From the NCBI GenBank assembly GCA_003439945.1, contig QVRM01001424.1, forward strand, positions 1-64,000: a DNA stretch of 64,000 nucleotides, given 5' to 3'. Under the pieces are notes generated by a model that did no database searches, was not told where the DNA came from, and saw nothing but the letters and a program-made list of their open reading frames with translations. The DNA comes from Dermanyssus gallinae (taxonomy: Eukaryota > Arthropoda > Arachnida > Mesostigmata > Dermanyssidae). Each line of letters opens with the position of its first letter. Within the stretch, counting starts at the first letter, position 1. Positions 12,601 to 22,364 of the stretch are shown in pieces. A program made the position numbers and the translations under genes.

Positions 12601-14913
12601 GGTTCTAATAAGAAGTGAGAAAAACGAGATACTAAGGACAAGCCGGTTTTAAGGAGAAGTGAGAAACTAAGGTTCTTAGAACAAGCCGGTTTTAAGGAAA
12701 CGTGAGAAAAATTAGATTCTAAGGACGAACCGGTCCTATGAAAAAGTGAGAAAACCAGATTCTAAGGACAATCCGGTCCTAAAAAAAGTTAAACAAACAA
12801 AATTCTAACGACGAGCCGGTTCTAAGAAAAATGGGATTCTTAGGACGAGCCGGTTCTAGGGGGAAGTGAGAGAAACGAGATTCTACGGACAAGACGGTTT
12901 TAAGGAGAAGTGAGAAAATAAGGTTCTAAGGACAAGCCGGTTCTAGGGATAAATGAGAAAAACGAGATTCTAAGGACAAGCTGGTCCTAAAAAAGTGAGA
13001 AAAATGAGGTTCTAAGGACGAGTCGGTTCTAATGAAAAGTGAGGAAAACGAGATTCTAAGAACTAACCGGTTTAAAGGAGAAGTGAGCAAAAGCTATGGA
13101 CGAGAGTGTCCTAAGGAAAAGAGAGAAAAATTAGGTCTTAAGGACGAGACGGTTTTAAGAAGAAGTGAGAAAATAAGGTTACAAGAACGAGTCGGTTCTA
13201 ATGAGAAGTGAGGAAAACGAGATTCTAAGGATGAGCCGGTTTTAGAGAAATGCGAAAAACAAGATTCTAAGAACAAGCCGATCCTAAAAAAAGTGAGAAA
13301 AACGAGATTCTAAGGACGAACCGGTTCTAAGAAGAAGACAGAAAAACGGGATTCTTAGGACAAGCCGGTTCTAAGGAAAAGTGAGAAAAACGGGATTCGT
13401 ATAACGAGCCGGTTATAAGGAAAAGTGAGAAGAACGAGATTCTAAAAACAAACCGGTTTTAAGAAAAAGTGAAAAAACGAGGTTCTAAGGATGAGCCGGT
13501 TTTAATAAAAAGTGAGAAGAACGAGGTTTAAAGGACGAGACGGTTCTAAGGAGAAGTGAGAAAATAAGGTTCTAAGAACGAGACGGTTCTAAGGAAAAGT
13601 GAAGAAAGCAAGGTTCTAAGATCAAGTCGGTTCTAAGAAAAATGAAGGAAGCAAGGTGGTTTTAAGGTCAAGCCGGTTTCAAGGAGAAGTGAGACAACCG
13701 GGGTTCTATGGACGAGCCTGTCCTAAGGAAAATGCAGAAAAATAAGGTTTTAAAGTCCTATGAAAAAGTGAAAAAAAACGAGATGTTAAGGACGAGACGG
13801 TTTTAAAAAAAGATGCGAAAATAAGGTTCTAAGAACGAACCGGTTCTTAGGAGAAGTGAAAAATTCGAGATTTTAAAAACAAACTGGTTGTAAGAAGATG
13901 TAAAGAAAGCAAGGTTCTAAGGCCAAACCAGTTCTAAGAAAAAGTGAAGAAAGCAAGGTTCTAAGGTCAAGCCAGTTTTAAGAAGAAGTGAGAGAAGTGA
14001 AGTTCTAAGAACGAGTCGGTTCTAAGAAAAAGAGAGTAAAAATTGGTTTTAAGGACGGACCGGTTCTTAAGAGATATGAGAAAGATTAGGTTCTAAGGAC
14101 GAATCGGTTCCAATGAGAGGTGAGAAAAACGAGATTCTAAATACGAGCCGGTTCTAGGGAGAGGTGAACAAAGCAAGGTTCTAAAGACAAGCCGGTTCTA
14201 AGGGAAAGTAAAAAAAGCAAGGTTCTAAGGACAAGCCGGTTCTAAAGAAAAGTGAGAAAATAAGGTTCCAAGGACGAGCTGGTTTTAAGGAGAAGTAAGA
14301 AAAATGAGATTCTAAGGACAAGCCGGTCCTATGAAAAAGTGAGAGAAACGAGATTCGAGGTACGAGCTGGTTCAAAGAAGAGAGATAAACGGGATCCTAA
14401 GGACGAGCCGGTTCTATGGAATGTGAGAAAAACGAAGTTGTAAGATCCAGCCGGTTCTAAGAAAAAGTGAGAAACCCAATATTCTTAAGACGAGCCAGTT
14501 CTATAGAGAAATGAGAAAAACGAGGTTTTAAGAACGAGCCGGTTGTAAGGAGAAGTGAGAAGAACGAGGTTCTAACGACGAATCGATTCGAAAAGAAAGA
14601 GAAAAAAAGAGGTTCTAAGGACGAGCCGGTTCTAAAAAGAAGTGAGAAAGACGAGGTTCTAAGGACGAGTCGGTTCTAAGGAGAAGTGAGAAAAATGAGA
14701 CTCTAAGGACGAGGCGGTTTAATAGCAAAGTGTGAAAAACAAGATTCTCAAGATGAGTCGGTTCTAACGAGAAGTGAGAAAAACGAGGTTCTAATGACTA
14801 GCCGGTTCTAAGGAGAAGTGAGAAAAACGGGGTTTTAAAGACGAGTCAGTTCTAAGGAGAAGTGAGAAAAATAAGGTTCTAAAGACGAGCCGGTTCTAAA
14901 AAAAAGTGAGGAA
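9661..14913. repeat. Composite ~44-bp satellite built on the 17-mer
   Basis: From about 9660 the array changes to a longer unit of roughly 44 bp. It consists of one 17-mer (AAGGACGAGCCGGTTCT) followed by a purine-rich piece of about 27 bp of the form GGAGAAGTGAGAAAAACGAG plus GTTCT. The end of the second piece, AAAACGAGGTTCT, still resembles a shortened 17-mer, so the composite is probably a 17-mer dimer in which one member gained the GGAGAAGTGAGA insert. About 120 units are present with frequent small indels. A near-exact duplication of about 122 bp is seen around 11931-12180. Reading frames on the minus strand here are products of the repeat and not genes. Confidence 0.96.
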
Positions 14914-15118
14914 ATATAAAACAACTAATTTAACCATAGCGGTCGGCACCTATCTACGAAGGTAGAAACAATGAAAAAGTCTATGACTGCCTCTCTCTCG
15001 TTCTTTCGTTCTATCTATCCCTCCCACATTTATTCATTTTCTCTCTCTCGCTCTATTTATATATACTATTACAATATATATATATATATATATATATGTC
15101 GCTCATGCATCCTTGACC
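14914..15118. other. Satellite edge with pyrimidine and TA tracts
   Basis: The satellite stops at about 14913 and unique sequence begins. The interval holds a TCTCTCTCG-type pyrimidine stretch at about 14990-15055 and a (TA)n tract at 15074-15097. No gene is visible. Confidence 0.8.
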
Positions 15119-15502
15119 CCCGGGTCTCTGTGCGGAGACGGGATGACACTTACACCATTCGAGCGAGGCAAAATGCTGGTTCGGGATGCAAACGTTACCG
15201 ACTTTTTAGCACCTTCTATGGTCGGTGGCGGCGCATCCGAAGCTGGTTATGCAGCTCACCTTGCGGAGACCAACAAGCTAAGAAAATACTCATCAATTGG
15301 GTATCCCCACAAATTCTGGCCTCTCGCGTTTGAGATCTAGGATGCTCCTGGTGTTCGAAACCAGACGCAAAATCAGCACTTTGTTTAATATGTTAACTGG
15401 TGACAGCAGATCGTCGCCCTTTCGTCACGCACACAAACAACGTCTGGACCTTAACATACAACGTGGAAACGCGGCCTCCGTTCGGGGCACACTTCTAAAG
15501 TA
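15119..15502 (+). pseudogene. C-terminal fragment of a retroelement ORF (RT-associated tail)
   Basis: The frame from about 15119 contains DGMTLTPFERGKMLV, then TDFLAPS, then NKLRKYSSIGYPHKFWPLAF ending at a stop at 15338. After a frame change, a second frame ends with IQRGNAASVRGTLLK at 15500. From family knowledge, this order (DGMTL...GK.LVWD, VD.LAPS, a lysine-rich helix before KY..L, a P.A.ET block, then IQRGNAASVLGT) is a tail found at the end of many animal reverse-transcriptase ORFs. The normal tryptophan in LVWD is an arginine here. The frameshift and absence of the polymerase domain show it is dead and truncated. It sits about 200 bp from the satellite edge. Which LINE clade it came from cannot be decided. 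Confidence 0.72.
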
Positions 15503-15780
15503 GTCTCGGCCTAGCCTAGACGGAGCGGACACGTAATAGTTACAAGACACACTCGCTAGGCCCACTGTCATAGCTACTCTTCCGTGACGTGTGTTGCCCT
15601 ATACATAACAAGAATATCTATCTTCTCGTAATGAATGCGTATGTTGCTATCACCGTTGTTGTTCATTGCCGTTGTTGTTGGTGTCGTTCTTCTAATCTAG
15701 ACAGACTTAGCTGTCTACATCCTAAAGAACAAACATCACTTGGCAAAGAGTTAGCAAGACGCTAGTGACTTCATAGAACA
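15503..15780. other. Unique spacer, no gene seen
   Basis: Nonrepetitive sequence with a short GTTGTT tract at about 15652-15685. On the minus strand it would be intronic to the candidate exon just to its right. Confidence 0.5.
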
Positions 15781-15788
15781 TCACTTAC

Positions 15789-16007
15789 CTTCGAATTACT
15801 AGTAACGCCACTCTAAATCCTGAATTCGACCGGGGAAAAAGATTATACGATGATCTTCCGACTGGCTCCGCTGACAAGACACCATCGCACGAGCTGACAA
15901 TCGGGCGTCGAAATAGCGGTGAACAAGTTAGTTCGTCGAGCCGTGCACGAGCTGTGATATCTGCGTTCATGCCCACTGTACTTAATTCAACACTAAGCAT
16001 CGTCGTC
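15789..16007 (-). CDS. Candidate exon with consensus 5' splice site
   Basis: On the minus strand an open frame of 73 codons (start at 16009, MTTMLSVEL) ends at CGAAG|GTAAGT, a textbook donor, at 15789/15788. The predicted peptide (for example DITARARLDELTCSPLF) matches no family I recognise. An in-frame TAG directly precedes the ATG, so this would be a first coding exon, or an internal exon whose acceptor is that AG. Against it, the peptide lacks any domain signature and one good donor can arise by chance. Confidence 0.3.
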
Positions 16008-16098
16008 ATCTACGACGACTACTATCTACTAAGTTCCAATATAAATGATGCAGGCTTACAGCTGGCTCATCGAACGAAAACAGTGAGATTGAAGAAGA

Positions 16099-16143
16099 CA
16101 CAACAATAACAACAACAACAACAAAAACAACAACAACAACAAA
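16099..16143. repeat. CAA triplet tract
   Basis: Runs of CAA/AAC with a few substitutions. No coding role is apparent. Confidence 0.9.
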
Positions 16144-16189
16144 CGCCGCAGCCAAAGTGACGCGTATGCTTCTCAAAGAAATGCGTTAC

Positions 16190-16437
16190 GCTCCGTAAGT
16201 CCAATGTTGAACTTGCTCATCAAACACAGTATCTCGCTGCCAAAGTTAAGAAACTTTTTGTTGATGAAACGATGTTGCATGCAAACATAATCAAGATAGA
16301 AGTTGGAATACGTACTGCAATAATACAACGCCACTTGGTCGTCGTCGAACATCTCACTTTCAACGCTCATCCTCAGGGTCTCATTTAATGACAGGCGCCA
16401 AAATGCAACACTTCGCATCAATACGCCCGGTTTCAGG
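16190..16437 (-). CDS. Candidate internal exon, unknown protein
   Basis: The minus strand shows a pyrimidine-rich acceptor ending TATCGATGCAG at 16438, an open frame of 82 codons, and a possible donor GAGC|GTAACG at 16190. The peptide includes LNETLRMSVESEMFDDDQ, FLDYVCMQHRFINKKFLNF-like aromatic-rich helical sequence, and EILCLMSKFNIGLTER. The composition looks protein-like and helical. I considered a nuclear-receptor ligand-binding helix pair (FNIGLTER would correspond to the helix before LxAIVLF), but similarity is too weak to assert. It may belong with the other minus-strand candidates at 15.8, 17.8 and 18.1 kb. Confidence 0.33.
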
Positions 16438-16499
16438 CTGCATCGATAGGAAAAGAATCGAACGGGCAAGTGTGACCAGAAAAGTTTTCAGCGAGTAGA

Positions 16500-17280
16500 C
16501 GATTCTTCTACGCCTGCGAAGCAGTCCAGCAATAGTAACAGGCGGATGCCCACAGGAAGCGCTACTTTATCTGCGCGATACGTGTTTTGAGAAGTTAAAA
16601 TCTAAATCGTTAGAGTAACCAGTACAAGTCCACTATCCTGTACACATTGCGATACGTAACCCAGCCTTCAACAAGCTGGCATCTACTTACGATACCTAAT
16701 ATCGAAGAATGTAAGGAGTACTTTCTGACGATGTTCTACACAGCAATTTACTTCTCAAAGCTAGTCACTACATTGACAAGGACATAAGCACTTCCTAACT
16801 CTCGTAATTTCAGATGTCAGCTACTTAATATGGAAGTCTGCACATCATCCGTCAAGTCGAATCATGTGGCAATCAGGTTTAATCTGGCAAGCGGGTAGTC
16901 AATTCCCCAGTGCAAAGAAAGATTGAATTACATAAAAGCGGACTTTGATACCATTATCGCCAACGTAGGATTCACTGATAGGTAAACATTTTTCGCGTAA
17001 AGTGACTCAGTGAAGAGTCACTAAATAAAGTTTATTAACTCAGTGGCGTTTCAGGTAAGCAAACTTACTCCTGAAAAGCGACATGATGCCCAAGAGACGT
17101 CGTAAGTTGTCTCGTCAACTTACCCGAGAAGCCACTAGGAACAGACGTCAAGGGAAAAAATGATTATATACGCGAGATTCCAAAGGATTTTTTTGCCTAC
17201 GCTAATAAGCGTCTGCACACACACAACGGAATTGCTTTTCTCAAAGTAAACGGAAACACTACTATTGTTGTGATCCGGAT
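16500..17280. other. Unique AT-rich spacer
   Basis: No repeat, convincing ORF or RNA gene is visible here. It would be intronic if the flanking minus-strand candidates form one gene. Confidence 0.5.
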
Positions 17281-17289
17281 CCGGAAGCC

Positions 17290-17490
17290 AATTGCTCTCA
17301 TTCCAAATTGTTTTGTAAGGCTATTGCCCGTGTACGTTTTTTTCATGTCATGGCAAATTTAAATTCACTCCGGCATTTACCTTGTTTAAATTGGAAGCCA
17401 TGCAAACCAATTTAAGAGTGAACCAATTTAAGAACCCAGTCCTCCCGAATGCAAGGCAAAGGCTTTGCTACTAAGCCATCTTGCTCGATC
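17290..17490 (-). mobile_element. tRNA-derived SINE, family B, copy 1
   Basis: Read on the minus strand it starts GATGGCTTAGTAGCAAAGCC, a tRNA-like A-box region, then GCCTTTGCCTTGCATTCGGG, and reaches GGACTGGGTTCTT, a worn B box. The body then matches the copy at 47.46 kb in order, for example GGCTTCCAATTTAAACAAGG versus GGTTTCTGATTTAGATAAGG. The two copies are old and diverged. Pol III would transcribe an active copy; this one looks inert. No clean target duplication is visible. Confidence 0.72.
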
Positions 17491-17499
17491 TTTTTTGGA

Positions 17500-17785
17500 A
17501 GCTTTTGGAAGAATTTTGAAAGCTGTACATGGCATACAGTTTAGGTAACCAACAACCATCCTGTCGTTTGATATACAGAGCTCAAGGACAGCACGTTTTT
17601 AGCTGGTGTAGTGCTCAATGCACTTTAAACTGTTGTGGCTGAGTAGTTCATACAAAGAGAGAGAAGTCTCTGCCGAAGAACTTCCGCTATGTGGCACAAT
17701 GTGTCATCCCATGTAAAATCATAAAGAAATTGTAGATAAACGAATCACAAGATTTTTGTCTGCCACTTATAAAATGTGCGCCGAT
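17500..17785. other. Unique spacer, no feature
   Basis: No gene, structured RNA or repeat could be supported in this stretch. Confidence 0.45.
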
Positions 17786-17806
17786 AATGTCAAAGCTTAT
17801 ACAGAA

Positions 17807-18029
17807 TTACACAGCAACTATAATCAAACAGAGCTCTACACATTGTGTAGCAACTGCTCCAAAGCAAACCGCATATAGGTCTCTGTGCTTAAATACACAG
17901 TCATCAAGACAATCCCTGACGACAACAGGTACTTTCTTGAAAGGAGCATTAACGAAATTCATATGTCTGTGTACAAGAGAAGCAACATTTAGTCGCCAAC
18001 TTCTAAAAAGCTCCGTCAACATACTCTTT
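17807..18029 (-). CDS. Candidate exon, unknown protein with hydrophobic end
   Basis: The minus strand has an acceptor TTCGCTGTTTTAG ending at 18030, followed by an open frame of 74 codons beginning KSMLTELFRSWRLN and containing NAPFKKVPVVVRDCLDDC, then a hydrophobic stretch near ATQCVELCLIIVAV. A stop is at 17807. It lies 107 bp downstream of the next candidate (18136-18453), and a GT inside that exon near its end (AACGT|GTGCAC) would join the two in phase. No family is recognised. Confidence 0.3.
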
Positions 18030-18135
18030 CTAAAACAGCGAACGCAGCGTCTCGATTATATCACTTTTTTTTCTTAGAACATTCATTCTACAGGATCAGG
18101 CAACGCACATAAGATTGCACGGAACTATAGTTGTT

Positions 18136-18453
18136 TCAAAAAAAATTTGTTGTGCACACGTTTGGACACCCTTCTTTAGTGAATATGTATGGCGCTGCGT
18201 TACCGCGTGCAAAGCGAATACATAAAGCATCTGCCTTGGCGCTGAAGTATTTATCGCACGGATACTCGTGCAGCTGATTGTAGAAGAGAGCTAACGACGA
18301 GTTGAAGTTTGGCGTATTTTTACGAAAATCATTAATGAAGGTAGACTTGTGAAATTGTTTTCGAAAAGATCGAACAACAATACGCGGAACCGTAACTATT
18401 TTAAAGGAGCTAACGCTGACGTCGTTAAGAACGGAATCGCCTAACATTTAGCA
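18136..18453 (-). CDS. Candidate exon, unknown protein
   Basis: On the minus strand, an acceptor-like TTAGTTTCTTAG ends at 18454 and a frame of 103 codons follows from ATG at 18447. It includes FRKQFHKSTFINDFRKNTPN, ALFYNQLHEYPCDKYFSAK and IRFARGNAAPYIFTKEGCPN. The cysteine, tyrosine and basic pattern looks like real protein, but I recognise no domain. If spliced to 17807-18029 the frame is kept. It could also be a decayed transposon ORF. Confidence 0.32.
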
Positions 18454-18459
18454 CTAAGA

Positions 18460-18915
18460 AACTAAGACTGTGCTAGAGATCTTCAAAGTCGTAATAACTG
18501 CATTTAGATTGGACTTGCGCAAACTAGCGGAAAAGATTACCCTTAGCCCTGGTGCAGTACCTCAAATATTGCATCCGCTTCCATACAAAAACATTTTTGT
18601 TGGCAAAGTGGCTACGGCTCGGACCAACAACTGAGCAAAAACTGGCCCACGTTCTGATTTTGAAAAGCAATTTGGAAGTTTTGAGACAAACTGTTAGGCC
18701 GATTCATAAACGCCTACCAAATATACATTCGCCACGACACTCTAGAAAGGAATGTGTGGATCGCACGCGACGAAAGGCCTCTTACCAGAGTAAGGAGGCG
18801 CATCTTAATTGAACAGATTTTGGTGACTTTTTTTCGGAATGCAAAAAATATTCTGTTCTTCTTCTGCAATCATACAGATAACGCGATAATTTTTGAAAGA
18901 TCTCGGAAATGTGTG
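18460..18915. other. Unique spacer with unassigned short ORFs
   Basis: A plus-strand frame of 86 codons at 18552-18812 is present, but it has no recognised motif and no good splice context. No repeat or RNA gene is seen. Confidence 0.4.
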
Positions 18916-18918
18916 ATG

Positions 18919-18954
18919 CACCTGCGTCACTGCTAGGTAACGGCGACGCAGGTG
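18919..18954. other. Short inverted repeat (10-bp arms, 16-nt loop)
   Basis: CACCTGCGTC at 18919-18928 is the exact reverse complement of GACGCAGGTG at 18945-18954. It sits in a GC-rich island of about 200 bp. Its role is unknown. Confidence 0.8.
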
Positions 18955-19125
18955 TGGGACTCGGTACACCCATTAAAACCAATATCCTTCCCACCCCCTC
19001 AGGCCCGGAATTGCATAGCAGTACTTGCAGTACACACGCAGGCGGGGTCTCATATTCTAGCGCTCTGTGTGTGTTACCGGTGCTCTTCTGTTCTGAAGAG
19101 GTACGTCGAGAGTGTGTTGAAGGCC

Positions 19126-19178
19126 TATATATATATATATATTTAAAGGTGGTCGGTAAGCATATATATATATATATT
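19126..19178. repeat. Two short (TA)n tracts
   Basis: Pure TA dinucleotides at 19126-19143 and 19162-19177, separated by a short sequence. The flanking interval 19200-19880 shows no gene. Confidence 0.95.
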
Positions 19179-19888
19179 AATTTATAGATGGTTGGTAGAA
19201 TTCTTGTACAGCTGTGCAAATAATATTTTTCCCAATAGAACGAGAGGGCGAATGTGTCTTCTCAAAATGAGTAATTAAGCGTGAAATCCAAAATATAAGA
19301 ATTGCAAAGAGTTAATTTATTAGGATTTATCTTTCTAGAACTCGCAAACGCGGAGTTAGTGAAGGTATGTCAAGATAAAGAGCTTAATACAACCATTTTT
19401 GGTAATTTCGCTCGTACTCCAAAAGGGGACATTTCCGTCCCTCGCTCTATTGGGAAACAAATTCTTGCCGAGTTATGCTAGACCTCAAGCTTTGTTACGC
19501 AAATTAATATTTATTTAATCTCTCTACGTATTGTTGTTTCCTTTAAAACACGTGCTCGTGCGCTACCTGTTTTTCCACTTTATGAATCTTCGAAATCAAG
19601 TTGAGTTGCTCCTGCGATTTTTTTTAAATCTCCTCTATACTCTCAAAACGTTGTCCCTTCAACATTGTTTATCCATAGAAACAAGGAAAAGTTGCGCGGA
19701 GCCAGGTCCGGCGAATAGGACGCTGCAATAATATCGAAATATTATTTTCATCAAATAATCCGAAAATAGTGAATATATTGTTATTTTTTTTATTGTTGTT
19801 TATACCTGTAATCACTCTTTGACGCAACCCAGAGTTTTTAGCTATTGCCTGAACATTCAGTCCGGCAAGCGCTTATTTACTGAAATTT

Positions 19889-20290
19889 CTACATTTTTAG
19901 AAGTAACTTCACTGCCAGTCTTTTGAGGCATACAATATAGGTACAGACTGTTACAACTGATCCATGAGATTGTCCCAGTTGCTCGGCTATCTCCCTGATA
20001 ATAGATAAGCGAGTATTAAATACAATATCACAAACTTTTGAAAGTGTTTCTATCGGTCCTCTTGTTGACGCCGAAGACCCTCCCGAATGGGGGGTCATCT
20101 TCGGATTCTCACGCCCGTCGCGAAATCCACCGCAGCACTCATACAGAGTGTTTCGGGGCACTGCTTGATTACCATAGGCAGCTCGTAACATTTCTACCAC
20201 ATAAGAACATATGATTTGATTGTTAACACAAAACTTAAAGCAGAGTCGTTGTTTCTCCATTCTCGGCACCTCAGAAGCCGAACCTCGTTT
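19889..20290 (-). pseudogene. mariner transposase remnant, N-terminal domain
   Basis: The minus-strand frame from 20269 reads RLCFKFCVNNQIICS, EMLRAAYGN, then a basic/acid stretch with PHSGGSSASTRGP, and SIIREIAEQLGQSHGSV. From family knowledge this is the paired helix-turn-helix DNA-binding half of mariner transposases: IKFC..NG....EM...AYG, then SGRPSTSR, then LTIREIAEELGISHGSV. It stops at 19889 before any catalytic residue, so it is a dead fragment. A retrotransposed LINE end lies just upstream of its start codon, at 20360-20749, in what would have been its 5' region. It differs clearly from the mariner remains at 52.7-54 kb. Confidence 0.78.
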
Positions 20291-20359
20291 TCTTCACTTC
20301 TTTAGACTAAACTCAAACATTAAATGACGCCACCGATTGGCGCTAAATTTGGCCTGTAT

Positions 20360-20749
20360 TATTATTATGGTTTATTAACACCCAGGTTGGGTAAAATTTA
20401 AGTAAGTACATCAGTCTGAATCAGTAGTTTTTCTGCGTCACCGGATCTTCCCTCATCTTGCGAGTTCAGCTATTGATTGCACTGCTGGACATGCTGCAGC
20501 GTGGTATCTATCACAATGGCCTAAGCAACACTCCTGAGGATTGTGGAATTCTTGTGTGCTGCATAACACGTGATGGAACCCGTGGGCTGCAAATGCCGTA
20601 GTTAGATGCCTATTCTTATATCCGGCTGCTCGCCAGGTTGTACTCCTCATCGTTATCGTCGTGTATATTCCTATGTCTATCTCCTTTAATTTTCCCCCTA
20701 CTTCATAGTGTAGGCCACAAAGGCCGTCGTCTTAGGTAAACCCCGTTTA
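20360..20749 (-). mobile_element. Retrotransposed non-LTR 3' end, copy 1, with 15-bp target duplication
   Basis: The 15-mer AAATTTGGCCTGTAT occurs at 20345-20359 and again at 20750-20764, directly flanking a 390-bp insert: a target-site duplication. On the minus strand the insert carries a frame with RHLTTAFAAHGFHHVLC, then C..C, YHAAACPAV and a stop after IAELAR at 20453. This corresponds to the end of ORF2 in R1/Jockey/I-type LINEs (LT..L.GHG.F...L, then a C-H-C cluster with H...CP). A 3' UTR follows, ending in TTAATAAACC and a TAA-repeat tail of the kind seen in I-type elements. A related copy lies at 56.85-57.19 kb. The insert is 5'-truncated and cannot move by itself. Confidence 0.85.
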
Positions 20750-20858
20750 AAATTTGGCCTGTATGTAGTTAATGAACGGTGCTTCTAAGCGAAATAGTTC
20801 GGTTCAATTTCTCAAATTTAATGTACTAGAACTTGCCAATATGCTCTCATATAATGTG

Positions 20859-20931
<73 letters not shown>
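20859..20931. repeat. (TA)n microsatellite
   Basis: About 70 bp of nearly pure TA with one ACA interruption. Confidence 0.97.
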
Positions 20932-20935
<4 letters not shown>

Positions 20936-21360
20936 TGTACTTCACTTTTTGCAGATTTATAACAACGTGTATTTCTAGACATGTCTGATCTGTACGTATC
21001 TATAGATATATTATTCTTACCAATGATATCATTTTCCATGGCTACATGGCCATTTATCGAACTTTGATCGCAAACGATCATATCTCTTGTCGCACCTACC
21101 TGGTGTCGTTTTCTACCCGTCTCCTTTTTTTTTAAATAATTATCTCCAACAAAATAGGCCATATTTTCTAATCTACCGTAGCGGCGTTTTAGTAACAAAT
21201 TGTGTATTTTTGCTGCGTCTATCTGAATTGATGTGTGTCTACCCAACGATAGATACACCCACAGTTGGAGACCCGGCCATCGATGATAACCAAAACTCCT
21301 ACAGCGAATAGGTAGAGTGCGCTCGGGCGGCTTCACGCTCGGGCCAACTATGGAGCTCAA
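20932..21360 (-). other. Long open frame of doubtful coding value
   Basis: A minus-strand frame stays open for about 140 codons before running into the TA tract. It contains PSVKPPERTLPIRCRSFGYH and ENMAYFVGDNYLKKKETGRK. No domain is recognised, and it is read-through into the microsatellite that makes it long. It could hold an exon, because GTAGAC and GTAGGT donors are present, but evidence is thin. Confidence 0.2.
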
Positions 21361-21570
21361 TATGAAGCGTTGATGGTACCCACGATGACTTATGTTAAAT
21401 CTCCAGTTGACTTATGCATGCACGCACTAGTTAATGTCTGTCGCCATTTTTTTACCGATGAACCAGACATTGATCGTATTATACAGTTCACAGTCCTGCC
21501 ATCGACACTACATGTGCGCTACTAAGTGGCTTTCATCGTCGCTGCTGTCACTATTTTTATTTTGTTGTGG

Positions 21571-22000
21571 CCATATTGCTGTTGTTGTTGTTTTTTGTGT
21601 TGTTACTGTTGTAATCGCTATGCCGTGGTTATTGTTGCTGTAACATTTGTATTTTTATTGTTTTCAGTTTATTATTGTTGTAGTTGTTGTTGCTGCTGGT
21701 ATTGCTGCTGTTGTTAGTGTTGCTCTGTTGTTGTTGTAGTTGTCGTTGTTGTTGTTGTTGTTTTTGTTATTGTTGTTGTTGTTGCTGTCGTTGTTGGTGT
21801 TGTTGTTGATGTTATTGGCGTTCTTGTCGTTGTTGTTGCTGTCGTTGTTGTTGACGTTATTGGCGTTCTTGTCGTTGTTGTTGTTGTTGTTGTTGTTGTT
21901 GCTGCTCTGTTATTGTTGTTGCTGTCGTTGTTGTTAACGTTATTGGCGTTCTTGTCGTTGTTGCTGCTGTTGCTTGTGCTATTATCATCCCACCACTATT
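21571..22000. repeat. Long GTT/GCT triplet region
   Basis: About 430 bp consists mostly of GTT with interspersed GCT, GTC, GTG and ATT. Within it a unit containing GTTATTGGCGTTCTTGTCGT recurs at about 21811, 21857 and 21938, so part of it is a minisatellite. Frames through it encode runs of Leu, Val or Cys purely because of the triplet. Confidence 0.93.
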
Positions 22001-22019
22001 GTCGTTGTCGTCGTCGTTG

Positions 22020-22364
22020 CTTCTGAGTTATGTCGCCGTTGACAAAGTTAGCCGCAAGTGCAGCTGATGTTTCTGTTGCTGCTGCTGCTCGCGGCGGCTC
22101 GCTGCGGATCTCCTGTGGCCACTGATTTAGGAGCCATCATATATTTGGCTGTTATCAGGTGGCTGACGCTTGCTGGCGGGACGGCGCACCGTCACCGCCG
22201 CGATATCAGCTGTTCTCAATCGGTCTCCTCCTCCCCCCAACCACCCCCCCCCGCCCCGGACCGCCGGGGTCAGGGTCCGTGCCACAGTGGTGTAGTGTCA
22301 CAGTCGCGCATAGTCACACGCACAGAGCGTCCGGACACATGGTCAAGCGGAACTAATAGCCGCC
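22020..22364. other. GC-rich island, no assignable gene
   Basis: An interval with GC well above its surroundings and a C-rich stretch at 22233-22260. Several overlapping frames are open on the plus strand (for example from 22058 and 22159) but none shows a domain. It could hold an untranslated first exon or promoter. Confidence 0.35.

Noticed and set aside
13094..14375. Minus-strand open frames with Phe/Ser/Leu-rich peptides inside the satellite
   Set aside because: They are antisense reads of the GGAGAAGTGAGAAAAA-type repeat unit; the peptide repeats with the DNA unit and has no start or splice context.
1..14913. A CRISPR array or phage-like repeat
   Set aside because: Repeats are directly adjacent without unique spacers of constant length, and the rest of the window is eukaryotic in character.
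16190..16437. Nuclear receptor ligand-binding domain exon
   Set aside because: The pattern near FNIGLTER is suggestive only; no DNA-binding domain or signature motif is present, so the family is not claimed.
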